In this document: in pieces, positions 24,201 through 32,589 of the stretch
How positions within the stretch are numbered: the first letter of the stretch is position 1
Layout of the letters: each line of letters begins with the position of its first letter
Assembly: GCF_003208655.1 (NCBI RefSeq)
Contig: NZ_QKLU01000009.1
Location: forward strand, 1 to 64,000
Direction of reading: 5' to 3'
Source of the DNA: Pedobacter nutrimenti
GTDB lineage: Bacteria; Bacteroidota; Bacteroidia; Sphingobacteriales; Sphingobacteriaceae
DNA: 64,000 nucleotides
Notes under the pieces: generated by a model
The model's database searches: none
Told to the model about the DNA's origin: nothing
Seen by the model: only the letters and a program-made list of their open reading frames with translations
Made by a program: the position numbers and the translations under genes

Positions 24201-25562
24201 ATGAGAACTACTTTTTTTACCTGTTTGCTAATAACTATTGCCTGTACTGCTACAATAAGTTATGCACAGCAAAAAACAATGGGCACCGCCCCAGCTATGA
24301 AAACCAAAAAAAAGCTTAGCGATCAGCAGTTGCTCGACCTGGTGCAAAAACAAACCTTCCGTTATTTCTGGGAAGGCGCAGAACCTGTTTCAGGAGCAGC
24401 CAGGGAACGTTTTCATGCAGATAACATCTATCCCGAAAATGACAAAAACACGGTAGCAACGGGTGCCACCGGATTTGGACTGATGGCCATCTTATCGGGA
24501 ATAGACCGGGGTTATGTGACCAAAAAAGAAGGCTTTAACAGGTTGAACAAAATTTTGGATTTCCTGGCAAAGGCAGATCGTTTTCATGGCGCCTGGTCGC
24601 ATTGGATCGTTGGTGAAACCGGAAAAGTTAAACCTTTCGGACAAAAAGACAATGGAGGCGACCTGGTTGAAAGTTCATTTGTTGCACAGGCCTTGGTCTG
24701 CATTAAGGAGTACTACAAAAATGGAAGCCTGGCAGAAAAACAACTGGCAAAAAAAGCAGACGGATTGTGGAAAGGAATAGATTTTAACTGGTACCGCAAT
24801 GGACAAAATGTATTGTACTGGCACTGGTCCCCGGAATACCAATGGGAAATGAATTTCCCTGTTAAAGGCTATAATGAATGTCTAATCATGTATGTGATGG
24901 GCGCAGCCTCACCTACACACAGCATTCCCGCAGCTGCCTATCATGAGGGTTGGGCCAGAAACGGAGCCATCAAAACCGATATAAAAGTAGAAGGCCATCC
25001 CATCCATCTGGATTACCAGGGCGCCAAAGGCTCTGTAGGTCCTTTATTCTGGGCACATTATTCCTACCTGGGCTTAAATCCAAAAGGCCTGAAAGACAAA
25101 TATGCCGATTATTGGGAAAACAATGTCAACCAGACCCTGGCCATCAGAGATTACTGTATAGCCAATCCAAAAGGTTTTAAAGGCTATGGAGCAAACAACT
25201 GGGGACTTACCGCCAGCTATTCAGTAAATGGTTATGCTGCCCACAGTATTCAGGAAGATCTCGGGGTCATTTCACCTACCGCAGCGATCTCCTCCATCCC
25301 ATACACGCCTAAAGAATCCATGCAGTTGATCCGGCATTTATATGAAAACCTGGGTGATCGTGTATGGGGAAAATATGGTTTCTATGATGCTTTCTCCGAA
25401 ACTGCAAACTGGTATCCCAAAAGATATTTAGGTATAGACCAAGGTCCTATTGTGGTTATGATAGAAAACTACAGAAGTGCTTTATTATGGAAACTATTTA
25501 TGCAGAACAAAGACGTACAAAATGGATTAAAAAAACTGGGGTTTCAATACCCTGAAAAGTAA
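24201..25562 (+). CDS. GH144-type glycoside hydrolase, periplasmic
   Basis: Second GH144 gene, with start at 24201 (MRTTFFTCLL) after which a Sec signal peptide ends at about SYAQQ; there is no lipobox. The 453-residue enzyme has only the (alpha/alpha)6 domain. The same blocks as in the first copy appear: LVQKQTFRYFWEGAEP, QKDNGGDLVESSFVAQAL, VKGYNECLIMYVMGAASP and GIDQGPIVVMIENYRSALLW. It lacks the Ig-like domain, and its N-terminal domain carries an extra NIYPENDKNT loop. The likely division of labour is surface endo-cleavage by the lipoprotein and further trimming in the periplasm here. It may also be an exo-acting relative; sequence cannot settle this. Confidence 0.85.
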   Translation: MRTTFFTCLLITIACTATISYAQQKTMGTAPAMKTKKKLSDQQLLDLVQKQTFRYFWEGAEPVSGAARERFHADNIYPENDKNTVATGATGFGLMAILSGIDRGYVTKKEGFNRLNKILDFLAKADRFHGAWSHWIVGETGKVKPFGQKDNGGDLVESSFVAQALVCIKEYYKNGSLAEKQLAKKADGLWKGIDFNWYRNGQNVLYWHWSPEYQWEMNFPVKGYNECLIMYVMGAASPTHSIPAAAYHEGWARNGAIKTDIKVEGHPIHLDYQGAKGSVGPLFWAHYSYLGLNPKGLKDKYADYWENNVNQTLAIRDYCIANPKGFKGYGANNWGLTASYSVNGYAAHSIQEDLGVISPTAAISSIPYTPKESMQLIRHLYENLGDRVWGKYGFYDAFSETANWYPKRYLGIDQGPIVVMIENYRSALLWKLFMQNKDVQNGLKKLGFQYPEK

Positions 25563-25637
25563 GGCCTGCAGCATTGCAGAAGTTGACTATAAAAATGTTT
25601 AGCCATAATTATATTATTTAATCTTAAATCTTACATT

Positions 25638-26057
25638 ATGAAAAAAATCATCTCCACGCTGACAGTACTATTGCTAATTGTGCTGATCAGTCCTGCGAAT
25701 CAATCTTCTGCAATGAATGCAAATCCGGTAAAAGCTGGAAAACCAAAAAACAATAAAAAATTTGCAACCATTCCACTCCGGGCCACCAATTCTACAAGCG
25801 ATGGTGTGTATGTGGCATTGGAAAACAACAGTGGCGGGCCAAGTTACAATTTCTTTATTCCACCAAATACTCCATCCAATACAACAATCGGACAGATTGT
25901 TGAAAGCAGTGACAGCTATACAGTTAAATTAAGTTCTACTGGTGGCGCCCATGACATGTGGGTCTATTGGGAGCACCGGCAGCATGTTACCGGCCTGAGC
26001 GTTTCAGGTATGTCTATCGCTTGTGGCAGCTGCGCGGTAATTAATATCTTCAACTAG
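25638..26057 (+). CDS. Small exported protein of unknown function inside the PUL
   Basis: A 139-residue protein with a Sec signal peptide (about 1-25) followed by a basic linker (KAGKPKNNKKF) and a compact all-beta-looking domain of about 90 residues rich in Ser, Gly, Asn and aromatic residues (GVYVALENNSGG, NFFIPPNTPS, DMWVYWEHRQH). Two cysteines close together near the C-terminus (ACGSCAV) could form a disulfide. No catalytic motif and no family is recognised. It lies between the second GH144 and GH43 genes, with 75 bases before it and 6 after it. Its context makes a glycan-binding or accessory role the natural guess, unproven. Confidence 0.7.
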   Translation: MKKIISTLTVLLLIVLISPANQSSAMNANPVKAGKPKNNKKFATIPLRATNSTSDGVYVALENNSGGPSYNFFIPPNTPSNTTIGQIVESSDSYTVKLSSTGGAHDMWVYWEHRQHVTGLSVSGMSIACGSCAVINIFN

Positions 26058-26063
26058 AACCTT

Positions 26064-27812
26064 ATGGCTAAGCATTTTACAAAAATATTCATTATCCTTC
26101 TGTTTTGCGGCACCCTTAGCTTCGCCCAAAACAAACAACTGACCTATTGTAATCCAGTCAACCTCGATTATGGTTATGCCCCTATTCCAAATTTTACCTT
26201 ACAGGGAAAACACCGCGCTACTGCCGACCCTGTTATTGTAACTTATAAAGGTGACTATTATTTGTTTTCCACCAACCAGTGGGGCTACTGGTGGAGCAGC
26301 GACCTCTACAACTGGAACTTTGTTTCCAAATCCTTTCTCCGGCCGGAGCATAAAGTGTACGATGATCTTTGTGCCCCTTCTGTATGGATCCAGGGAGACA
26401 CCATGCTTGTTTTCGGCTCCACCTATTCCAGAAATTTCCCCATCTGGATGAGTACAAACCCAAAAGGTAATGACTGGAAAGAAGCGGTCCACAACTTTGA
26501 AATCGGCGGCTGGGACCCTGCCCACTTCCTAGATGAAGATGGTAAATTATACATGTATAATGGTAGCAGCAATGTCTATCCTTTGTATGGCGTAGAACTC
26601 AACAGGAAAACATTTCAGCCCATTGGAACCAGAAAAGAGCTATTGCTGCTTAACCCCCAGCGCTTTGGCTGGCAACGTTTCGGAGAACATCTGGACGACA
26701 CTTTTCTGGATCCTTTTATGGAAGGCGCCTGGATGACCAAATACAAAGGAAAATATTATCTGCAATATGGTGCACCTGCCACAGAATTTAGCGGTTATGC
26801 CGATGGGGTCGCAGTAGCAAACTCTCCACTGGGTCCATTTGAACATCAATCCCTGCCTTTCTCCTACAAACCCGGAGGTTTTGCCAGGGGTGCCGGGCAT
26901 GGCGCAACCTTCCAGGACAAATGGAACAATTACTGGCATGTATCCACCATGGTCATTTCTGTTAAAAATAATTTTGAAAGGCGCATTGGCATTTGGCCCG
27001 CCGGTTTTGACCAAGATGACCTGCTCTATATGGATGCCGCCTTTGGAGATTACCCTCATTATCTGCCTTCTGAAAAAACCGATCATTTAAAAAGTGGTTT
27101 TACAGGCTGGATGCTGCTCAATTACAATAAACCGGTGCAGGTTTCTTCCGTATACGGCGGCTATCAGTCGAACAATGCCGTAGATGAGAACATCAGAACC
27201 TACTGGAGTGCTGCTACAGCACAAAAGGGAGAATGGATCCAATCAGATCTGGGCGCACTTTCCAATGTACATGCCGTTCAAATCAATTATGCCGATCAGG
27301 ATGCTGAATTCCTGGGCAAACAACAGGGAATCTATCATCAATACAAACTCTGGTATTCTGCCAATGGGCACAACTGGAAAATTTTAAAAGACAAAAGTGC
27401 CAACAAAACGGATGTTCCTCACGATTATATAGAACTGGAACAACCTGTCAAAGCCCGCTTCATTAAATTGGAAAACATTCATATGCCGACCGGTAAATTT
27501 GCCATCAGTGGGTTAAGGGTATTTGGAAACGCCGGTGGATTAAAACCGGAAAAAGTAAAAGACTTTATTGTCCTGAGAACGGAAAAAGACAAAAGAAGTT
27601 CCTGGATCAAATGGCAGACGGTTAATGGTGCTTATGCCTATAACATTTATCTGGGTACAGAGCCGGATAAACTATACAACAGCATTATGGTCTACAATGC
27701 AAATGAATATTGGTATAAAGGCATGGACAAAGACAAACCTTATTATTTCAGCATAGAAGCACTTAATGAAAACGGGGTATCCGAAAGAACGCCGGTCATC
27801 AAGGTTAATTAA
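26064..27812 (+). CDS. GH43 family glycosidase with F5/8 type C (discoidin) and FN3-like domains
   Basis: A 582-residue secreted enzyme: signal peptide 1-22, five-bladed propeller of GH43 (about 45-340), a discoidin/CBM32-like module (about 350-490, NAVDENIRTYWSAA ... SGLRVFGNAGG) and a C-terminal fibronectin type III-like domain (about 495-582, WIKWQTVNGAYAYNIYLGT). Candidate catalytic residues are Asp55 (ATADPVIV), the Asp in GGWDPAHF (near 151) and the acid Glu in DPFMEGAW (near 220). GH43 enzymes usually remove arabinose, xylose or galactose; this suggests that the natural glycan carries side groups or comes with another polymer. Six bases separate it from the small exported protein gene. 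Confidence 0.88.
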   Translation: MAKHFTKIFIILLFCGTLSFAQNKQLTYCNPVNLDYGYAPIPNFTLQGKHRATADPVIVTYKGDYYLFSTNQWGYWWSSDLYNWNFVSKSFLRPEHKVYDDLCAPSVWIQGDTMLVFGSTYSRNFPIWMSTNPKGNDWKEAVHNFEIGGWDPAHFLDEDGKLYMYNGSSNVYPLYGVELNRKTFQPIGTRKELLLLNPQRFGWQRFGEHLDDTFLDPFMEGAWMTKYKGKYYLQYGAPATEFSGYADGVAVANSPLGPFEHQSLPFSYKPGGFARGAGHGATFQDKWNNYWHVSTMVISVKNNFERRIGIWPAGFDQDDLLYMDAAFGDYPHYLPSEKTDHLKSGFTGWMLLNYNKPVQVSSVYGGYQSNNAVDENIRTYWSAATAQKGEWIQSDLGALSNVHAVQINYADQDAEFLGKQQGIYHQYKLWYSANGHNWKILKDKSANKTDVPHDYIELEQPVKARFIKLENIHMPTGKFAISGLRVFGNAGGLKPEKVKDFIVLRTEKDKRSSWIKWQTVNGAYAYNIYLGTEPDKLYNSIMVYNANEYWYKGMDKDKPYYFSIEALNENGVSERTPVIKVN

Positions 27813-27819
27813 TACACAT

Positions 27820-28491
27820 ATGAAGCGATTTTATTATTTATTTTTCCTGCTCTGTACAATTGTCTTCGCAGGATATGCTCAACAAAGGCCAGCTTACTGG
27901 AAAGAAATCCAGGATTTTAAACATAAAGACAGCATCTCCATGCCCGCAAAAAACGGGATCCTTTTTGTGGGCAGCTCTTCTTTCACCAAATGGACCGATC
28001 TGGAAACTGTTTTTAAAGAATATGGCGCTATAAACAGAGGCTTTGGAGGCTCTACCCTCGCCCAGGCCAATGGCTACATTGCGGATCTGGTTTATCCTTA
28101 TCAGCCCAGACAAATCGTCATCTATAGCGGCGAAAATGATATTGCAACCGATGGAGTGAGCGCGTTGGAAACCTTAAACCGTTTTGCTACTTTCTTTACC
28201 AACATCCGCAATAGGTTTCAGGATGTACCAGTGATGTATATTTCCATCAAAAATAGTCCCTCCAGAGTTAAATACGCGGAAGCCATGACCCATACCAACA
28301 AACTGATCCGGGAGTATCTGAGCAATTATAAAAACACCCGTTTTGTTGATGTCAACACTAAAATGTTAAAAGATAAACAGCTTAGACCAGAACTTTTTCT
28401 GGAGGATATGCTGCATATGAAACCTGCAGGTTATGACATCTGGATAAAAGAAATTAAACCTTTCCTGATCCCTCCTTCAAAGGACAAATAG
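27820..28491 (+). CDS. SGNH/GDSL hydrolase, secreted
   Basis: Start at 27820 (MKRFYYLFFL), eight bases after the GH43 stop; the open frame reaches back to 27766 but only this start gives a signal peptide (ending AGYAQQ). The 223-residue enzyme has SGNH block I as FVGSSSFTKW (nucleophile Ser near residue 52), block II NRGFGGST, block III YSGENDIA and block V DMLHMKPAGY with Asp and His. Esterase activity on O-acetyl or O-acyl groups of the glycan is likely, so this gene probably de-esterifies the PUL substrate. A terminal succinyl or acetyl group on a beta-1,2-glucan is one possibility. Confidence 0.85.
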   Translation: MKRFYYLFFLLCTIVFAGYAQQRPAYWKEIQDFKHKDSISMPAKNGILFVGSSSFTKWTDLETVFKEYGAINRGFGGSTLAQANGYIADLVYPYQPRQIVIYSGENDIATDGVSALETLNRFATFFTNIRNRFQDVPVMYISIKNSPSRVKYAEAMTHTNKLIREYLSNYKNTRFVDVNTKMLKDKQLRPELFLEDMLHMKPAGYDIWIKEIKPFLIPPSKDK

Positions 28492-28605
28492 TTATTGAAC
28501 ACACAAAACAAATCATACACTAATGAAACCATCAAGAGTTTACCCATATAAAATACAATGCCCAAACTCATGATTGCTTCATAACCATTTAAAAACAATA
28601 CACAA

Positions 28606-30903
28606 ATGAAAAAAGCGACTTCCTTATTTTTAGTAGCTGTACTTTTTAGTTCCGGTACCGTACTGGCACAAAAGAAAAAAACAGCTGTCAGTGCCGATCA
28701 AAAAATGAACACCTATATCAGCAACCTGATGTCAAAAATGACATTGGATGAAAAGATCGGTCAATTGAACCTGCCATCAGTGGGTTTTGACATTACAGGA
28801 CCTATATTGAGTCAGGGAGTGGAGGAGAAAATAGAAAAAGGACTCGTTGGCGGCGTATTTAATACTTATACACCTGCTGCAGTAAAAAAATTGCAGGACC
28901 TGGCCCTTAAAAAGTCCCGTTTAAAAATACCTTTGTTATTTGGTTATGACGTTGTGCATGGTCATAAAACCATTTTCCCTATTCCGCTCGGCTTAAGTGC
29001 AACCTGGGACATGAGCCTTATTGAAAAAAGCGCCCGTATTGCAGCAAGAGAAGCTAGTGCAGATGGTCTGAACTGGACCTTTTCACCTATGGTCGACATT
29101 GCCAGGGATCCAAGGTGGGGGCGCATGTCAGAAGGCTCTGGAGAAGACCCCTATCTGGGTTCTTTAATTGCCAAAGCCATGGTCAGGGGATATCAGACTA
29201 ATAACCTGTCCAGCAGGGATGCCATTCTTGCTTGTGTAAAACACTTTGCACTATACGGTGCGGCTGAGGCCGGAAGGGATTACAACACCACTGACATGAG
29301 TCCAAACAGAATGTACAATGAATATTTTGCTCCATACAAGGCTGCTGTAGATGCCGGAGCAGCTTCAGTGATGGCTTCCTTTAATGACATCAATGGTACA
29401 CCAGCTACAGCCAACAAATGGTTAATGACAGATGTGCTTAGAAAACAATGGGGCTTTAATGGATTCGTGGTAACAGACTATACCGGAATTCCGGAACTGA
29501 TTGCACATGGTTTAGGCGACCTGAAAACAGTAAGTGCCCTTGCCCTGAATGCGGGTGTGGATATGGATATGGTTGGAGAAGGTTTTTTAACAACCCTGAA
29601 AGAATCCCTGAAAGAAAACAAGGTTAGCATGGCGACCATCGATCAGGCCTGCCGCAGGATCCTGGAAGCAAAATATAAACTGGGCCTGTTTGAAAACCCT
29701 TATCGTTACATCAGTGAAGAACGTGCTGCAAAAGAAATTTTAAGTGACGGAAACAGACTTGATGCAAAAGCCATTACCCGTGCATCCCTGGTTTTACTGA
29801 AAAACAACAACCAGGTTTTACCCCTTAAGGGAAATGCAAAAATTGCATTAATTGGCCCTTTGGCAGATAATAAAAGAGATATGATTGGCAACTGGAGTGC
29901 AGCGGGCGACTGGAGAAAATCGGTAAGTGTATTGGAGGGTTTAAAAAGATATGCACCTCAAATGGAAATCACTTATGCCAAAGGTGCAAACCTTGTAGAT
30001 GATGCCCATATTTTGAAACAAATTAACAATAACGGTGCGGATATCGTAGCAGATGAAAAATCACCGGAGCGTCTGATTGAGGAAGCGGTTTCGGCAGCAA
30101 AAAAATCCGATGTTGCGGTAGTGGTATTAGGAGAAAGTGCTATTATGGGTGGTGAGGCGACCAGCCGGACCAATCTGGACTTGCTGCCGAATCAAAAAGC
30201 ATTATTAAAAGCCATAACTGCGACAGGAAAACCTGTGGTATTGTTGCTCATGAACAGTCGTCCACTTACTCTTGAATGGGAAGATGCAAATGTGACCGCT
30301 ATTCTGGAAACCTGGTTCGGTGGCACAGAGGCAGGAAATGCGATTGCTGAAGTACTGGTCGGCAATTACAATCCGGCAGGAAAACTGACAGCAACTTTCC
30401 CGCGCAACATAGGTCAAATTCCAATTTACTACAACCATAAAAATACAGGCCGTCCCTTTGATGGCAATGAGCTCGATAAATTTAAATCCCGCTACATTGA
30501 CAGCCCTAATGATCCGCTGTACCCTTTTGGCTATGGCTTAAGTTACACTACTTTCAGCTACTCTCCCCTTAGCCTTAATGCCAAAGTGATGAGCCCGGCA
30601 GGCAAATTACAAGCATCCGTACAGGTAAGCAACACCGGCAATTATGATGGTGAAGAAGTTGTACAATTATACATACAGGATATTTATGGTTCTATTACCA
30701 GGCCAGTGAAAGAATTAAAAGGTTTTCAAAAAATCTTCCTAAAAAAGGGAGAAAGCAAAACCGTTACCTTTTCTATCGGAATCAACGATCTTAAGTTTTA
30801 CAATGCTGATCTTAAACATGTTGCAGAACCGGGTGATTTTAAAGTCTATATTGGAACAAACTCAAGAGATGTGGTCGGATCTACATTCACTTTAGTTAAA
30901 TAG
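28606..30903 (+). CDS. GH3 beta-glucosidase
   Basis: A 765-residue periplasmic exo-beta-glucosidase: signal peptide 1-21, N-terminal barrel domain with the nucleophile Asp291 (FVVTDYTGIPEL), the alpha/beta sandwich domain (about 395-600) and a fibronectin III-like domain to the end. Landmarks are DEKIGQLNLPS, KHFALYGAAEAGRDYN, SEGSGEDPYLGS and YPFGYGLSYTTF. Length and layout match BglX-type enzymes. Some GH3 enzymes next to GH144 genes in Bacteroides prefer sophorose, so this enzyme likely turns sophoro-oligosaccharides into glucose. It is the last gene of the PUL before a strong terminator. Confidence 0.93.
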   Translation: MKKATSLFLVAVLFSSGTVLAQKKKTAVSADQKMNTYISNLMSKMTLDEKIGQLNLPSVGFDITGPILSQGVEEKIEKGLVGGVFNTYTPAAVKKLQDLALKKSRLKIPLLFGYDVVHGHKTIFPIPLGLSATWDMSLIEKSARIAAREASADGLNWTFSPMVDIARDPRWGRMSEGSGEDPYLGSLIAKAMVRGYQTNNLSSRDAILACVKHFALYGAAEAGRDYNTTDMSPNRMYNEYFAPYKAAVDAGAASVMASFNDINGTPATANKWLMTDVLRKQWGFNGFVVTDYTGIPELIAHGLGDLKTVSALALNAGVDMDMVGEGFLTTLKESLKENKVSMATIDQACRRILEAKYKLGLFENPYRYISEERAAKEILSDGNRLDAKAITRASLVLLKNNNQVLPLKGNAKIALIGPLADNKRDMIGNWSAAGDWRKSVSVLEGLKRYAPQMEITYAKGANLVDDAHILKQINNNGADIVADEKSPERLIEEAVSAAKKSDVAVVVLGESAIMGGEATSRTNLDLLPNQKALLKAITATGKPVVLLLMNSRPLTLEWEDANVTAILETWFGGTEAGNAIAEVLVGNYNPAGKLTATFPRNIGQIPIYYNHKNTGRPFDGNELDKFKSRYIDSPNDPLYPFGYGLSYTTFSYSPLSLNAKVMSPAGKLQASVQVSNTGNYDGEEVVQLYIQDIYGSITRPVKELKGFQKIFLKKGESKTVTFSIGINDLKFYNADLKHVAEPGDFKVYIGTNSRDVVGSTFTLVK

Positions 30904-30930
30904 TTTCGGTATTTGTTTAAATTGGTTGAT

Positions 30931-30959
30931 AAACTGCCGGTATTCCCGGCAGTTTTTTC
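30931..30959 (+). terminator. Rho-independent terminator closing the PUL
   Basis: AACTGCCGG (30932-30940) and CCGGCAGTT (30946-30954) pair around a five-base loop, followed by TTTTTT. It lies 28 bases after the GH3 stop and separates the PUL from the esterase gene. Confidence 0.88.
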
Positions 30960-31006
30960 TATTTTTAGACCTGTGAAATCATGGTGATTAAAATAAATAT
31001 AAACAG

Positions 31007-31795
31007 ATGAAAACAATCCCTATTGTTCTCCTGATTCTTTTCGGTTTAACCGGACTCCAAACTAAAGCACAGGACTTTAGCAAATATGACAAAGGAAGTT
31101 ACATTAAAGACAAAGACAGTATTTATTATAGAATCCTGTTCCCGGAAAATTTTGATGCCAAACAAAAATACCCCGTTCTGTTTTTTTTGCATGGAAGTGG
31201 GGAAAGGGGCTCCGACAACCAAAAGCAATTGGCCCATGGCGGAAGTTTGTTTTTGAATAAAGACAATCGAAAAAAATTCCCTGCTATTGTTATTTTCCCA
31301 CAATGTCCGGAAAATGACCGCTGGGCAAATGTTCGTTTTGTAGATGGAAAAACAGGTAAAGAACGGTTTGTTTTTACCAAAGGGGGTAAGCCAACCAAAA
31401 CCATGCATGCTTTGCTGGCCATGATTGATAATATTTTGGACAAACCTTATGCAGATAAAAACCAGGTGTATATTGGGGGCTTATCCATGGGGGGTATGGG
31501 TACTTTCGAGTTGCTCAGAAGACAACCTAAAACCTTTGCAGCAGCATTTTCCATCTGTGGGGCAGATACCATAGCAAATGTCAATAAATATAAAAAAGTC
31601 CCCATCTGGATCTTTCATGGTGGTAAAGACGATGTCGTGCCACCCGACTTTTCCAAAGAAATTGCAGATCATTTGAAGATCATCGGACGTGAAGTTAAAT
31701 ATACCCTTTATGCCGATGCCAACCACAATAGCTGGGACCCGGCTTTTGCAGAGCCTCAACTTCTGCCCTGGTTGTTTTCCCACAGGAAAAATTAG
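31007..31795 (+). CDS. Secreted alpha/beta hydrolase (predicted esterase)
   Basis: A 262-residue exported esterase: signal peptide 1-21, then an alpha/beta-hydrolase fold of the Esterase/phospholipase type. Oxyanion motif FFLHGSGERG, nucleophile in GLSMGGMG (Ser near 160), acid in HGGKDDVVP and histidine in ADANHNSW. Similar enzymes act on carbohydrate esters or small acyl substrates. It follows the PUL terminator, so it may have its own promoter in the 48 bases upstream, yet it is on the same strand and exported. A role in PUL substrate de-acylation is plausible but not required. Confidence 0.82.
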   Translation: MKTIPIVLLILFGLTGLQTKAQDFSKYDKGSYIKDKDSIYYRILFPENFDAKQKYPVLFFLHGSGERGSDNQKQLAHGGSLFLNKDNRKKFPAIVIFPQCPENDRWANVRFVDGKTGKERFVFTKGGKPTKTMHALLAMIDNILDKPYADKNQVYIGGLSMGGMGTFELLRRQPKTFAAAFSICGADTIANVNKYKKVPIWIFHGGKDDVVPPDFSKEIADHLKIIGREVKYTLYADANHNSWDPAFAEPQLLPWLFSHRKN

Positions 31796-31841
31796 AGCTA
31801 AAAAAAGGGTTTATGCAAATGCATAAACCCTTTTTTTAGCT
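31796..31841. terminator. Strong bidirectional terminator
   Basis: A perfect 21-bp stem (31796-31816 with 31821-31841) with AAAT loop; the arms hold seven A and seven T, so both strands give a hairpin followed by T. It separates the convergent esterase and yebC genes. Confidence 0.92.
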
Positions 31842-31855
31842 TATTGACCGCCCTC

Positions 31856-32581
31856 TTATTCTTCCATATTGTGATAAACCGCCTGCACATCATCATCCTC
31901 TTCCAGTTTATCAATCAACTTAAATACATCAGCAGCCTGTTCTTCAGAAACAGCCGTATGTGATAAAGCGATTCTTTCCAATTTCGCACTTTTCATTTCC
32001 ATGCCCAAATCTTCCAGGGCCTTCTGCATTTTTCCAAAATCTTCAAAAGCAGTTTGCACAACAGCAATATCGTTTCCTTCTTCATCCGCTTCCAGGTATA
32101 ATTCTTCAAGACCCGAATCAATCAATTCAAATTCCAGCTCTTCCAAATCTTTTTCTCCTGGTAAAAAGCGGAAAATAGATTTTCTATTGAAAATGAAATC
32201 TAAAGATCCAGTTTTTCCCAGGGTACCTCCCGTTTTGTTAAAATAACTGCGCACATTTGCAACGGTCCTGTTGGTATTGTCTGTAGCCGTTTCAATCAAT
32301 ACAGCTACCCCATGCTGGGCATATCCTTCGTAAACATACTCCTCATACCCATTCTCATCTTTATTTGAAGCCCTTTTAATCGCAGCATCTACCCTATCCT
32401 TTGGCATATTCACTGCCTTTGCATTTTGAATAGCTGTCCGCAAGCGGGAATTGGTATCCGGACTTGGACCGCCATCTTTAACGGCCATTACAATCTCTTT
32501 ACCAATACGGGTAAACTGAACGGCCATTTTCGCCCAGCGCTTAAATTTTCTTTCTTTTCTAAACTCGAATGCTCTTCCCAT
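31856..32581 (-). CDS. yebC: YebC/PmpR family regulatory or translation-associated protein
   Basis: A 241-residue YebC family protein, beginning MGRAFEFRKERKFKRWAKMA, the Bacteroidota form of the family's AGHSKWANI start. Further family blocks are NSRLRTAIQNAKAVNMPKD, AVLIETATDNTNRTVANVR and FNRKSIFRF. Members have been reported as DNA-binding regulators and, more recently, as factors that relieve ribosome stalling. It follows the threonine dehydrogenase gene with an 8-base gap, so the two are co-transcribed. Family call is secure, molecular role is not. Confidence 0.9.
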   Translation of the reverse strand: MGRAFEFRKERKFKRWAKMAVQFTRIGKEIVMAVKDGGPSPDTNSRLRTAIQNAKAVNMPKDRVDAAIKRASNKDENGYEEYVYEGYAQHGVAVLIETATDNTNRTVANVRSYFNKTGGTLGKTGSLDFIFNRKSIFRFLPGEKDLEELEFELIDSGLEELYLEADEEGNDIAVVQTAFEDFGKMQKALEDLGMEMKSAKLERIALSHTAVSEEQAADVFKLIDKLEEDDDVQAVYHNMEE

Positions 32582-32589
32582 TGTAAGCC

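Noticed and set aside
26640..27086. 148-residue minus-strand frame opposite the GH43 gene
   Set aside because: The GH43 motifs on the plus strand are intact across the whole stretch; no signal on the minus strand supports a second gene.
28492..28605. Leader peptide upstream of GH3
   Set aside because: A 16-codon frame from 28523 has no visible ribosome binding site or link to a hairpin.
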